NCBI GenBank assembly: GCA_019347795.1
Contig: JAHWKS010000068.1
Coordinates: 1 to 12,016, forward strand
Direction of reading: 5' to 3'
Source: Planctomycetota bacterium
GTDB taxonomy: Bacteria > Planctomycetota > Planctomycetia > Pirellulales > Pirellulaceae
DNA length: 12,016 bases
Shown: piece by piece, positions 1 through 5,810 of the stretch
Layout of the letters: each line of letters starts with the position of its first letter
Numbering within the stretch: position 1 is the stretch's first letter
Program-made: the position numbers and the translations under genes
The notes under the pieces: model-generated
Databases searched by the model: none
Seen by the model: only the letters and a program-made list of their open reading frames with translations
What the model was told of the DNA's origin: nothing

Positions 1-122
1 GTTGGGTTGCCCCCCCCCACCAAATTCCGGGTTATGGTTTTTTTGTTGTGTTGTTTTATTGGTTTATTGAAATCCCACTATGAACCATGCAAACTAAAAT
101 CTTCAATTCCTCTTTCCACCAA

Positions 123-160
123 CACACAAACACACAAACACACAAACACTCCAACACTCC
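123..160. repeat. Octanucleotide microsatellite upstream of glgC
   Basis: Three perfect tandem copies of CACACAAA (123-146) are followed by two degenerate units, CACTCCAA and CACTCC. The tract sits in a leader (1-170) that is much richer in A/T and low-complexity sequence than the rest of the window, with a C9 run and a T-rich stretch near its start. It lies about 90 bases upstream of the glgC start. I see no well-spaced -35/-10 pair in the leader. Slippage in this tract could alter the leader length, but that is inference. Confidence 0.8.
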
Positions 161-236
161 TTCATCCCGCTGGGGCGTCGCTCCGCTCCGCCGCCAGCCA
201 CCCAGTCAACACGGAACACATCTCATCACGGAAGCT

Positions 237-243
237 AGGAAAG
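237..243 (+). promoter_or_regulatory. Ribosome binding site of glgC
   Basis: AGGAAAG lies four bases upstream of the ATG at 248 and supports that start. Confidence 0.6.
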
Positions 244-247
244 ACTC

Positions 248-1516
248 ATGCAAAACGTACTGGCGGTGATCCTGGCGGGGGGCAAGGGGACGCGGTTGGA
301 GCCGCTCACCCGAGATCGGGCCAAGCCGGCGGTCCCCTTCGGCGGCTCGTATCGCATCGTCGACTTCGTGCTCTCCAACTGCCTCAACAGCAACATCCGC
401 AAGATGCTGGTGCTCACGCAGTACAAGGCGATGAGCCTCGACCGGCACATCAATCTCGGCTGGCGCCGCTTCTTCTGCCGCGAGCTGGGAGAGTTCATCG
501 ACGTGCTGCCCCCGCAGCAGCGGATCGATGAGCACTGGTACCAAGGCACCGCCGACGCCGTCTACCAGAACATCTACGCCATCGAGCGCGAGCGGCCCGA
601 TTACGTCCTCATCCTGGCCGGCGATCACATCTACAAGATGAACTATTGGGAGATGATCGACTACCATCTGGAACAGGGCGCCGACTTGACCGTGGGCGCC
701 CTCCGCGCCACGCGCCGCGAGGCGGCCCGTGAGTTCGGCGTGATCCAGGTGGACCCACAGCAGCGGATCCTCGGCTTTGAGGAGAAGCCGGCCGACCCCA
801 AGCCGATCCCCGGCGAGCCGGACCACTGCCTCGCGTCGATGGGCATCTACGTCTTCACCGCCCGCTTCCTCTTCGAGCAGCTTTTGGCCGACGCCAACCG
901 GCACGACAGCGCCCACGACTTCGGCCGGAACATCATCCCCGCGGTGATCGGCGAGCACGAGGTTTTCGCCTTCCCCTTCCGCGACCAGAACCGCAAGAAC
1001 AACGCCTACTGGCGCGACGTGGGCACGCTGGACGCTTATTGGGAGGCGAACATGGACCTGGTGTCGGTCGATCCGCAGCTCAATCTTTACGATGGCCGCT
1101 GGCCGATCCGCACGCACCAGCCGAACCTGCCGCCGCCGAAGTTCGTCTTCGGCAGCGGCGAACGCGGCGACCGCCGCGGCCGGGCCTTGGACAGCATCGT
1201 CTGCCAGGGAACGATCGTCTCCGGCGGCCTCGTCGAACGGTGTGTGCTGGGGCCGAACGTGCGGGTCAACAGCTTCGCGCACGTGGAGGACTCGATCCTC
1301 TTCGAAGGCGTGAACGTCGGCCGCCGTGCGAAGATCCGCCGGGCGATCATCGACAAAGGCGTCAACATTCCCGAAGACGCCGTGATCGGTTACGACGTGG
1401 AGCAGGATCGCCGCCGCGGCTTCGCCATCAGCGAAGGGGGCGTGGTGGTGATCGCCAAAGACGACGGCGCGAGGCAACTGCTCTCCCAAGAGCAAACCGC
1501 CGCCGCGGGTCAGTAG
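248..1516 (+). CDS. glgC: Glucose-1-phosphate adenylyltransferase (ADP-glucose pyrophosphorylase)
   Basis: This 422-residue cytoplasmic enzyme makes ADP-glucose and pyrophosphate from ATP and glucose 1-phosphate, the committed step of bacterial glycogen synthesis. The N-terminal nucleotidyltransferase domain (about 1-275) carries the nucleotide loop GGKGTRL (11-17), WYQGTADAV (97-105), [10 protein letters not shown] (124-133, with the metal/catalytic Asp126), the sugar-phosphate loop FEEKP (177-181) and YWRDVGT (254-260). The rest (about 290-400) shows the hexapeptide spacing of a left-handed beta-helix, for example around [10 protein letters not shown] and [16 protein letters not shown]. Length and motifs are complete, so the gene looks intact. 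The ATG at 248 has a Shine-Dalgarno sequence and begins directly at the conserved VLAVILAGG strand. No other glycogen gene is in the window. The allosteric class cannot be told from sequence alone. Confidence 0.96.
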   Translation: MQNVLAVILAGGKGTRLEPLTRDRAKPAVPFGGSYRIVDFVLSNCLNSNIRKMLVLTQYKAMSLDRHINLGWRRFFCRELGEFIDVLPPQQRIDEHWYQGTADAVYQNIYAIERERPDYVLILAGDHIYKMNYWEMIDYHLEQGADLTVGALRATRREAAREFGVIQVDPQQRILGFEEKPADPKPIPGEPDHCLASMGIYVFTARFLFEQLLADANRHDSAHDFGRNIIPAVIGEHEVFAFPFRDQNRKNNAYWRDVGTLDAYWEANMDLVSVDPQLNLYDGRWPIRTHQPNLPPPKFVFGSGERGDRRGRALDSIVCQGTIVSGGLVERCVLGPNVRVNSFAHVEDSILFEGVNVGRRAKIRRAIIDKGVNIPEDAVIGYDVEQDRRRGFAISEGGVVVIAKDDGARQLLSQEQTAAAGQ

Positions 1517-1541
1517 CCAGCGTCAGAGGTCAGAGGTCAAG

Positions 1542-1592
1542 AGGGAAAATAGCCGGCGACCAACGCGTCGCCGGAGGCTGGCGATTTTCCCT
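1542..1592. repeat. Large imperfect hairpin downstream of glgC
   Basis: AGGGAAAAT (1542-1550) pairs with ATTTTCCCT (1584-1592). Inside, CCGGCGAC (1553-1560) pairs with GTCGCCGG (1567-1574) around a six-base loop, with an asymmetric bulge between the two stems. A second small hairpin, GCGAAG/CTTCGC, follows at 1615-1629. There is no T-tract directly after the large stem, so it is not a standard intrinsic terminator. It could protect the glgC mRNA end or be a dispersed palindromic repeat. Confidence 0.6.
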
Positions 1593-1676
1593 TCGGTCAC
1601 CGTCACCAGCGACTGCGAAGCCGCTTCGCGATATATCTTGGGAGACGTTCTTCGGCTCGTCACGATAGGCTTTGTC

Positions 1677-1927
1677 ATGCACCTTGACGCTCTTCGCGAG
1701 TTGTTGCACGCCCAACCGTTTTCCGCATTCCCCATCCGGCTGGTCGATGGCGGCGGGGATTCACGGTCCCGCATCCTGATTTTGTCGCAGTCTCTCCGCG
1801 ACAGGTGCTGCACATTTCTCCGGAGAGCGAAAGTGTCTCGCGGATCGATCCCCGTTTGATCGTTTCCCTCGACGACGCGCCCGGCGCCGGCCAGCCATCG
1901 TCGCGAGAAGACGACGGCGACAAATAA
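1677..1927 (+). pseudogene. Small hypothetical protein, frameshifted (about 83 residues)
   Basis: The gene reads well in two plus-strand frames. From the ATG at 1677 the frame gives a helix-rich start containing ALRELLHAQPFSAFPIRLVDG. Near 1750-1760, in the GC tract ggcggcgggg, the sensible frame changes to one giving FTVPHPDFVAVSPRQVLHIS and continuing to a TAA at 1925-1927. Joined, this matches my recollection of a common unnamed planctomycete small-protein pattern: an LRxxLHAxPFxPFxIxLxDGR segment, then FxVxHPDFVAxSPxG, then a short tail. No function is known to me. The upstream ribosome site is weak (AGG eight bases before the ATG). The shift could be a true mutation or a base-calling error in the G-rich tract. 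The gene ends 20 bases before the convergent stop at 1948. Confidence 0.6.
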
Positions 1928-1947
1928 CGCGGTCAGCTCGCCGGCAA

Positions 1948-2415
1948 TCATCCGTCGTCGAATGTCGAGATGACATTCAAATTCATTCGCCCCCGTTCAA
2001 GGTACTGAATGTCGTGCCCGACAATCATTCTGCGGATGCGGGGGTAAAGACGCTGTCGCCGATCCTCGATGAAGTCGATGTCCTCCCGGAACTCCGCGGT
2101 CGCCTCTCTGCTGGCGCCGGTCTCCTCGAGAGACTTTAGTAACGATTCGAGGTTCTCCTCCCGCTCGCCGGCGGGAAGCATGCCTAAGTTCCAGGCGTCG
2201 ATGGTTAGCAGGATTGCAGATTCCGTTTCCTCCTGGTCGCCGCCGGCGTCGTCGATCCGCGGCTTCGCCAGATCGAGGATGACCTGCGACATTTTTATTC
2301 CCCCCAGGCCTGCTCCCCCAAACCCAACCGGCAGCGCCTTCGGCCTCCGCTTCCGCATGTCTCTGCGTTTCTGCTTCCTGGCCTTCAGCTTCCGGGACTT
2401 CTGCTTCTTCGTCAT
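1948..2415 (-). CDS. Hypothetical protein with Lys/Arg-rich N-terminus (155 aa)
   Basis: The product is 155 residues. Residues 3-27 are almost all Lys and Arg (KKQKSRKLKARKQKRRDM), followed by a Gly-rich linker (about 31-40). An acidic, mostly helical body (42-155) contains MSQVILDLAKP near its start and LNVISTFDDG at its end. The basic head may bind RNA or DNA; that is inference, and I do not recognise a named domain. I chose the ATG at 2415 because AAAGGAG stands seven bases upstream (2423-2429). A second good start exists at 2292 (Met42), with a G-run seven bases before it, which would give a 114-residue protein without the basic head. The 33 codons upstream of 2415 in this frame look non-coding. 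The gene is convergent with the frameshifted gene at 1677-1927. Confidence 0.72.
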   Translation of the reverse strand: MTKKQKSRKLKARKQKRRDMRKRRPKALPVGFGGAGLGGIKMSQVILDLAKPRIDDAGGDQEETESAILLTIDAWNLGMLPAGEREENLESLLKSLEETGASREATAEFREDIDFIEDRRQRLYPRIRRMIVGHDIQYLERGRMNLNVISTFDDG

Positions 2416-2567
2416 CGAGCAACTCCTTTCTTTCGAGAGCGAAACAAGACCGAGCGCCGTTAATGTACCCGATGAATCGCCGACGCCGCGAGGCCTCTCA
2501 GCCCCGTGGCCCAACTTGTTTCGCCGCTGCGGGCTCGTGAGGAATCCCCTTTTGGTGGTGGCGCAGC

Positions 2568-2599
2568 AAAAAGGCCCGGCTTCCGCGGAAGCCGGGCCT
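2568..2599 (-). terminator. Intrinsic terminator, perfect 28-bp palindrome
   Basis: Positions 2572-2599 form a perfect palindrome: the arm AGGCCCGGCTTCCG is followed by its exact reverse complement. On the minus strand it is followed by a T5 run (AAAAA at 2568-2572 on the plus strand, with which the stem shares one base). It therefore terminates minus-strand transcription arriving from about 2880. Plus-strand T-content after it is poor. Confidence 0.75.
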
Positions 2600-2689
2600 C
2601 ATTATTCTCGCAAGATGACCGTAGAGGATGGTCGCTGCGAGGAGGCGGCCGCCGGTCGCTTGGGCAAGTTCGCCGAGAGGTGGAGCCTA

Positions 2690-2780
2690 TCAGCAATTCG
2701 CCGTGGGCGACGCATCCGGCTTGTCCGCCGACGTGCCGTCAGGCGTGACCGCCTCGCTGGCTAGTACAGACATATTCCAC
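2690..2780 (-). other. Tiny ORFs under an exceptionally strong ribosome binding site
   Basis: A GTG at 2780, seven bases after GGAGG, opens a 13-codon ORF that stops at 2739. An ATG at 2773, in the next frame and 14 bases after GGAGG, opens a 27-codon ORF (2690-2773) containing SVLASEAVTPDG and ending in Cys. The frames overlap, so either a leader peptide plus a coupled peptide, or one small protein with a frameshift, is possible. The Shine-Dalgarno spacing favours the GTG. There are no membrane segments. No function is known to me. Together with the terminator at 2568-2599 and a possible promoter at 2888-2914, it forms a compact transcription unit of about 310 bases. Confidence 0.35.
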
Positions 2781-2781
2781 T

Positions 2782-2795
2782 GGACCACCTCCTTT
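2782..2795 (-). promoter_or_regulatory. Extended Shine-Dalgarno, 14 nt
   Basis: On the minus strand AAAGGAGGTGGTCC complements the canonical 16S rRNA 3' tail GGATCACCTCCTTT over all 14 positions if one G-U wobble is allowed. It is far stronger than any other ribosome site in the window. It stands directly before the tiny ORFs at 2690-2780. Confidence 0.65.
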
Positions 2796-2887
2796 CGCTC
2801 GCGTACCCGCCCGTCGCGGTTAGCCGAGAAGTGCGACTGTCAGCGGCTTATCGTCCCTCGCGCTGCGTTGGCGCGACCACTGCCTTT

Positions 2888-2914
2888 ATTGTAGTCCGAC
2901 GCTCCACAAGGCAA
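2888..2914 (-). promoter_or_regulatory. Candidate promoter for the small minus-strand unit
   Basis: On the minus strand TTGCCT (2914-2909) and TACAAT (2893-2888) are separated by 15 bases. The -10 is good, but the spacing is short. Transcription from here would run through the extended Shine-Dalgarno and end at the palindromic terminator near 2570. Confidence 0.3.
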
Positions 2915-3058
2915 GAGGGAAAATCCCCGCCCGCGAAAATTTTTTCCCGGCGAGGCGGCGCCCGGGAATGAGGCCCATGGATCGTGCCGTGAGGGGGACG
3001 GGGCGCAGTTCTCATCGTTAAGCCGCTTTCGTCGCAGGCGTTCCTAGCGTCCTGCAAT

Positions 3059-3268
3059 AGCCCGATTCATCGGGCTTCGCCGCGGAGCGGTCTTCGGCCC
3101 GTGCTTTAGCACGGGTCACCGCGACCAAGAGCCAGCCTTTGTCCCGCCGTCCTGCCGCCGCAAACGCGGCGGCTCCGCGGCGGGACAAAGTGAAGAGGGA
3201 GCCCGCGACGCCCGGCGTAAACGCCGGACCGAAGACCAACTCCGCGGCGAAGGAGCGTAAACGCTCCT
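3059..3268. repeat. Multi-branched cluster of palindromes
   Basis: Six stems are packed into 210 bases. A left flanking hairpin is AGCCCGA-TTCA-TCGGGCT (3059-3076). An outer closing stem pairs CGCCGCGGAG plus GGTCTTCGG (3078-3087, 3089-3097) with CCGAAGACC plus CTCCGCGGCG (3229-3237, 3240-3249). Inside it lie CCCGTGC-TTTA-GCACGGG (3098-3115), a 12-bp stem TTTGTCCCGCCG (3138-3149) with CGGCGGGACAAA (3178-3189) that encloses GCCGCCG/CGGCGGC (3154-3173), and CCGGCG-TAAA-CGCCGG (3212-3227). A right flanking hairpin is AGGAGCG-TAAA-CGCTCCT (3251-3268), which overlaps the stop codon of the gene at 3267. Several loops are TAAA or its complement. This may be a nest of REP-like elements or a structured RNA. 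Confidence 0.75.
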
Positions 3269-3656
3269 ACGGGGGCGACTCATCAATGTCGCGCGTGCGA
3301 GGTGAGGGGAGAAAGATGTTTTCGAGCACCCAGCGACCGCCAATGACGCAATAAGCGCCCACTACGATATAGGCGATGGATTGCGCCAACCATCCGAGCA
3401 CATAGGAGTCGGGCGTCGGTGGATATCCAGCCTGCTGTAATGCGGACGATTGCGGGGCGCCGTTCGTGATGCTGCCGGCGAGGCCCGCGACGCCATCCAC
3501 CAGGAACATTACGCCCAGCAGCCGAAGACCCATTTGGGCGAATCGAGCGATCTTGTCGTCGTCGGCAGAAATCGCCGATGCCTCGCGAATGCGTCCGGCT
3601 AGCTCTTGAGGCGCATCTGTGGCCCCTGCTTTGTACGGATTATCGTCTGACGTCAC
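3267..3656 (-). CDS. Two-pass membrane protein, hypothetical (129 aa)
   Basis: The product is a small protein with two hydrophobic segments, about residues 42-63 (around LRLLGVMFLVDGVAGLAG) and 86-106 (around WLAQSIAYIVVGAYCVIGG). They are joined by a short Pro/Ser/Gln loop, which suggests an inner-membrane hairpin. I chose the GTG at 3656 because the protein then opens TSDDNPYKAG, a style of opening frequent in planctomycete membrane proteins. A longer reading from a TTG at 3755 adds 33 residues that overlap other small ORFs and look non-coding. There is no clear Shine-Dalgarno, so translation may be coupled to the 30-codon ORF that overlaps its start. The TAG stop lies in the last palindrome of the 3059-3268 cluster. 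Function unknown. Confidence 0.6.
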   Translation of the reverse strand: MTSDDNPYKAGATDAPQELAGRIREASAISADDDKIARFAQMGLRLLGVMFLVDGVAGLAGSITNGAPQSSALQQAGYPPTPDSYVLGWLAQSIAYIVVGAYCVIGGRWVLENIFLPSPRTRDIDESPP

Positions 3657-3732
3657 GATTTCGTGGAGTTGCGAACAGCACCATGCCGAACGCGGCGAGC
3701 GTCCGCCCGATGATTGCGGATATTGTCGCCAT
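3640..3732 (-). CDS. Possible 30-aa hydrophobic peptide
   Basis: An ATG at 3732 opens a 30-residue ORF with one hydrophobic stretch (ISAIIGRTLAAFGMVLFAT) and a basic tail. It begins 15 bases after the stop of the 45-aa ORF at 3748 and ends 17 bases inside the GTG-started gene at 3656. This tight packing suggests translational coupling in a string of small membrane proteins. The ribosome site is weak. It could be a chance ORF. Confidence 0.3.
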   Translation of the reverse strand: MATISAIIGRTLAAFGMVLFATPRNRDVRR

Positions 3733-3747
3733 TCGTCGTCACTACCT

Positions 3748-3885
3748 TCAGTCAACGGTCTTATTGCTGAGTTGTGAGCTCTCCAAATCCGCCACTCGCT
3801 TTTCTAGCTTGGCGATCCGGCCGTGGGCAAAAAACCCGGCAGAAAATCCAAACAGGGCTAAGGCGAATGTCACGACTTCAAGCAT
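3748..3885 (-). CDS. Small single-pass membrane protein with C-terminal coiled coil (45 aa)
   Basis: The 45 residues form one hydrophobic helix (about 3-20, VVTFALALFGFSAGFFA), then a short charged helix with heptad-like spacing (RIAKLEKRVADLESSQL). GGGAG (3891-3895) lies five bases before the ATG at 3885, a good independent start. The same frame also continues upstream into a HEAT-like ORF, so this could instead be the C-terminus of that longer product. Such membrane-anchored short coiled coils often act as small accessory subunits, but no partner can be named here. Confidence 0.5.
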   Translation of the reverse strand: MLEVVTFALALFGFSAGFFAHGRIAKLEKRVADLESSQLSNKTVD

Positions 3886-4146
3886 GATAGCTCCCAAAAC
3901 AGAAAACGATCGTTGTTGCGCCGACCGCGTAGGCGGATGATCCGGCGGGACCGCGTTGTGTTCCTCAGCGCGGATATCGCGGATATTGCCCAAAGCGCGA
4001 ACGATGTGCCGCTTGTTAGAGTGTGTCTCGTCGCTGTCGAGGCGCGCCAGCAGTTGTGGTACATACGAACTATCGCGCGCATGCCCAGCGGCAATGATAT
4101 TCCATCGCCGTCGCGTTTCATCCCCCTTGTGCAGCAGCTTCGCCAT
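3748..4146 (-). pseudogene. HEAT-repeat-like ORF, probably a remnant (132 aa)
   Basis: The frame is open from an ATG at 4146 to the stop at 3748. Residues 12-57 resemble about one and a half HEAT-type helical repeats (RRWNIIAAGHARDSSYVPQL followed by HIVRALGNIRD), which in complete proteins form protein-binding solenoids. Residues 58-87 look like low-quality coding sequence. The end is the 45-aa membrane segment, which has its own ribosome site. No Shine-Dalgarno stands close to 4146. In the same frame the ORF can be followed upstream to 4281 through the duplicated 3' end of the ExbD-like gene, because that copy has lost its stop (TGA to CGA). I read this as debris of a HEAT protein joined to the scar, with low certainty. 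Confidence 0.35.
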
Positions 4147-4170
4147 CAAACAAGCATGCTGTCTCCAACC

Positions 4171-4267
4171 GCGTCGTTGAGTCGCGGTGCGGGCGCCTTG
4201 GCGGGAGCCGCCGATGGGCATGTCCTCGGGCAGCGGGCGTGTAGTGGTGAGGAAGCCGCGGCGGAAG
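4171..4267 (-). repeat. Direct repeat copy 1: duplicated 3' end of the ExbD-like gene
   Basis: This 97-base segment aligns without gaps to 4788-4884, with about 13 mismatches by hand count. Its minus-strand translation contains FRRGFLTTTRPLPEDMPIGG, against FRRGFLTAARPLPEDMPIGG in the intact gene. The TGA stop of the original has become CGA. Similarity stops sharply at both ends. It is a partial gene copy, not a separate gene. Confidence 0.88.
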
Positions 4268-4283
4268 GTCCCTGTTTTCAAGA

Positions 4284-4481
4284 CTAGTTTCCGCTGGCGT
4301 GCGTCGGTTGGTTCGATGTGCTATTGAGTTTCGGTCGGCGTTTCGGAAGCGAGATATACGTGCGGCCCGATTCCTGTTGCCGCCGCCGCGTTTCTTCCCC
4401 AATGCGATGAACGTCGTTGTCGAACCTTGCAGCAAGTTCCCTTCGGATCGCTCGGATTTCTTCAGTCGGAGTCGGAATCAT
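4284..4481 (-). CDS. Antitoxin-like small protein paired with a PIN toxin remnant (65 aa)
   Basis: The 65-residue protein opens TPTEEIRAIRRELAARFDND, continues with an RRQQESGRTYISLPKRRP segment, and ends in a polar tail. This is the pattern of small proteins (EIRAIRxxLAAxFxxD ... SGRxxVxLPP) that I recall next to PIN-domain toxins in planctomycetes and cyanobacteria. Assignment as the antitoxin is by recollection and context. GGAGG (4488-4492) stands six bases before the ATG at 4481. The start lies inside the 3' end of the toxin-like gene, a 20-base overlap, so the two are co-translated. It looks complete. It lies between the two copies of the 97-base direct repeat. Confidence 0.6.
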   Translation of the reverse strand: MIPTPTEEIRAIRRELAARFDNDVHRIGEETRRRQQESGRTYISLPKRRPKLNSTSNQPTHASGN

Positions 4482-4704
4482 GTTCGGCCTCCAATAGTTG
4501 CTCGGGTGTGCAGATGACTGGCGGCTCGAAACCGTTGTCGCGACGAACTGACGCGATCTTGTTCTGGAGCGTCGGATTCGCGATGTGCTTGAAGTTCCAC
4601 GTCACAAGGTATTGTACGGTCTGTCGTGCCGCGACGTGCGGGTCCGGGTGCAATCGACCGGCAATGTTTCCTATGACGGTCGTCTCAACATAAACGGCGT
4701 CCAT
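4462..4704 (-). CDS. PIN-domain (VapC-like) protein with the centre deleted (80 aa)
   Basis: The first 28 residues (MDAVYVETTVIGNIAGR, then HPDPHVAARQ) match the start of a VapC-like PIN ribonuclease, with the first acidic active-site position in YVETT. Residues 33-70 match its end (LVTWNFKHIANP, then GFEPPVICTPEQLL). Proteins of this kind that I know are about 150 or more residues. The central helices and acidic residues are absent, and the junction near residues 28-32 is in frame. It is therefore unlikely to cleave RNA. The antitoxin-like gene overlaps its end by 20 bases. A TACAAT six bases upstream of the ATG (4704) could give a leaderless mRNA. It may be an inactive remnant or a shortened regulator. 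Confidence 0.6.
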   Translation of the reverse strand: MDAVYVETTVIGNIAGRLHPDPHVAARQTVQYLVTWNFKHIANPTLQNKIASVRRDNGFEPPVICTPEQLLEAEHDSDSD

Positions 4705-4718
4705 TGCCGAATTGTATC
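4705..4718 (-). promoter_or_regulatory. Candidate -10 element directly before the PIN-like gene
   Basis: On the minus strand TACAAT is preceded by TG and one base (an extended -10) and ends six bases before the ATG at 4704. Transcription would start at or next to the start codon, and no Shine-Dalgarno is seen. I see no good -35 element. Confidence 0.3.
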
Positions 4719-4787
4719 ACGACGGCCATGTCGCCAGACGAGCGGCTGGGCCGATTGTGTTTCCCGTCGGTCGTCCTGGCCCCGGCG

Positions 4788-4884
4788 GCGTCACTGAGCC
4801 GCGGAGCGGGTTCCTTCGGGGGAGCCGCCGATGGGCATGTCCTCGGGAAGCGGGCGGGCGGCGGTGAGGAAGCCGCGGCGGAAG
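4788..4884 (-). repeat. Direct repeat copy 2: genuine 3' end of the ExbD-like gene
   Basis: This is the parental copy of the 97-base segment also found at 4171-4267. It encodes the last 30 or so residues and stop codon of the 339-aa protein. The two copies are in the same orientation, 617 bases apart, and enclose the toxin-antitoxin-like pair. Confidence 0.88.
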
Positions 4885-5810
4885 AGCTCTTGCTTGAGCG
4901 TGCGGAAGTGGTCGAAGCTGTTGGGGTAGACCCAGACGGTGAGCGTGGTGCGCTGCGGATCGAGTTGCGAGAGGCGGGCGAGGAATTGAGAGCCAGGCGA
5001 GAGGGCTTGCTCCAGCGGCTCGCCGAGGTTCTCGGCGACGGGCGCCAGGACGAATCGCTCCAACTCGATCCCCTGCCGCACCGCGGCCCCGACCTTCATC
5101 GGGGTGATGTACTGCTTCGTGACGAGCGTGTAACGCATCAGGAAGCCGCCTTCCGGGCCGAGCGTCTCGGTGATGCTCGGCGCCTCTTTCAGCTTCCAGG
5201 CCTTCTGCGGCGCCTCCTCTTTGAGCCGCTCGGTGAGCGTCTCCCACGGGATGTACGTCAGCCGGCCGTCGAGCAATCGAAAATGCTCCTCGCGCCCCAG
5301 GACGGTGGCGGCCATCGGCGTGGGAAGGTGCTCGATCACCCCCACTGGCGGCGCGGCCTCTTCCAGAGACTGCCGCCGCTGCTGTAGCTCCGCGAGCGTT
5401 TGCTGGGCAAGAGCGAGTTGGCGGTTCCGCTCGAACTCCTGGCGGCGGCGGGCGCCAAGTTGGCTCTTGAACTCGTCCAGCTTCGCCCGGGCGGCGAGCG
5501 TCATCGCCTGTAATTGATTGCGCTCGCGGGTGCGCCGCTCCATCTCGGCGCTGACCTGCTTGATCTTGCCGTCGATGTCGAGGATGTGCGCCTCGGCGTC
5601 CTTGGCCGCCAGGCGAAAGCCCTCGACGTCGATGTCGGCCGCGGATGTGGAGGCGGCGTCAAGTTCCTCCTGCGATTGCACCATCTCGTCCTTGGCCCCG
5701 ACGCCGATCACCATCACCAGGATGATGAGGATGCCCACGAGGTTGGCGACCACGTCCAGGAACGCGTCGGCGCCGGGGGCGTCGTCATCGCGGGTGCGGC
5801 TGCTTCTCAC
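4791..5810 (-). CDS. ExbD/TolR-like membrane protein with coiled coil (339 aa)
   Basis: This is the third gene of the motor-like operon. Residues 19-37 form one transmembrane helix, and its start, AFLDVVANLVGILIILVMVI, matches the ExbD pattern FIDVMLVLLIIFMV. Asp19 falls at the ion-carrying aspartate. A charged coiled coil follows (about 85-150, rich in R, E, Q). The C-terminal region (about 155-339) is probably periplasmic and ends with LTVWVYPNSFDHFRTLKQEL, then RRGFLTAARPLPED. This strand-helix-strand resembles the ExbD/TolR periplasmic fold and the domains of the neighbouring 528-aa protein. I chose the GTG at 5810 because it overlaps the previous stop as GTGA and gives a short N-terminal cytoplasmic tail. 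The open frame further upstream is antisense-like. It probably pairs with the ExbB-like channel. Confidence 0.75.
   Translation of the reverse strand: MRSSRTRDDDAPGADAFLDVVANLVGILIILVMVIGVGAKDEMVQSQEELDAASTSAADIDVEGFRLAAKDAEAHILDIDGKIKQVSAEMERRTRERNQLQAMTLAARAKLDEFKSQLGARRRQEFERNRQLALAQQTLAELQQRRQSLEEAAPPVGVIEHLPTPMAATVLGREEHFRLLDGRLTYIPWETLTERLKEEAPQKAWKLKEAPSITETLGPEGGFLMRYTLVTKQYITPMKVGAAVRQGIELERFVLAPVAENLGEPLEQALSPGSQFLARLSQLDPQRTTLTVWVYPNSFDHFRTLKQELFRRGFLTAARPLPEDMPIGGSPEGTRSAAQ

Noticed and set aside
67..100. TTGAAA and TAAAAT as a glgC promoter
   Set aside because: The gap is 22 bases (73-94), too long for a standard sigma-70 promoter.
206..1495. Long minus-strand open frame (429 codons) opposite glgC
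   Set aside because: It is an antisense shadow of glgC in GC-rich DNA. Its translation is rich in Val, Ala, Asp and His without domain character, while glgC has every family motif.
1523..1951. Minus-strand frame of 142 codons that overlaps the stop of the 155-aa gene as ATGA
   Set aside because: The overlap looks like coupling, but the sequence lies opposite the more convincing frameshifted plus-strand gene at 1677-1927 and a hairpin. Its translation is low-complexity Arg/Ser-rich.
4268..4281. Single 177-codon gene from 4281 to 3748
   Set aside because: Its first part is the copied 3' end of the ExbD-like gene with a mutated stop, so the frame is a fusion by accident. I list the parts separately.
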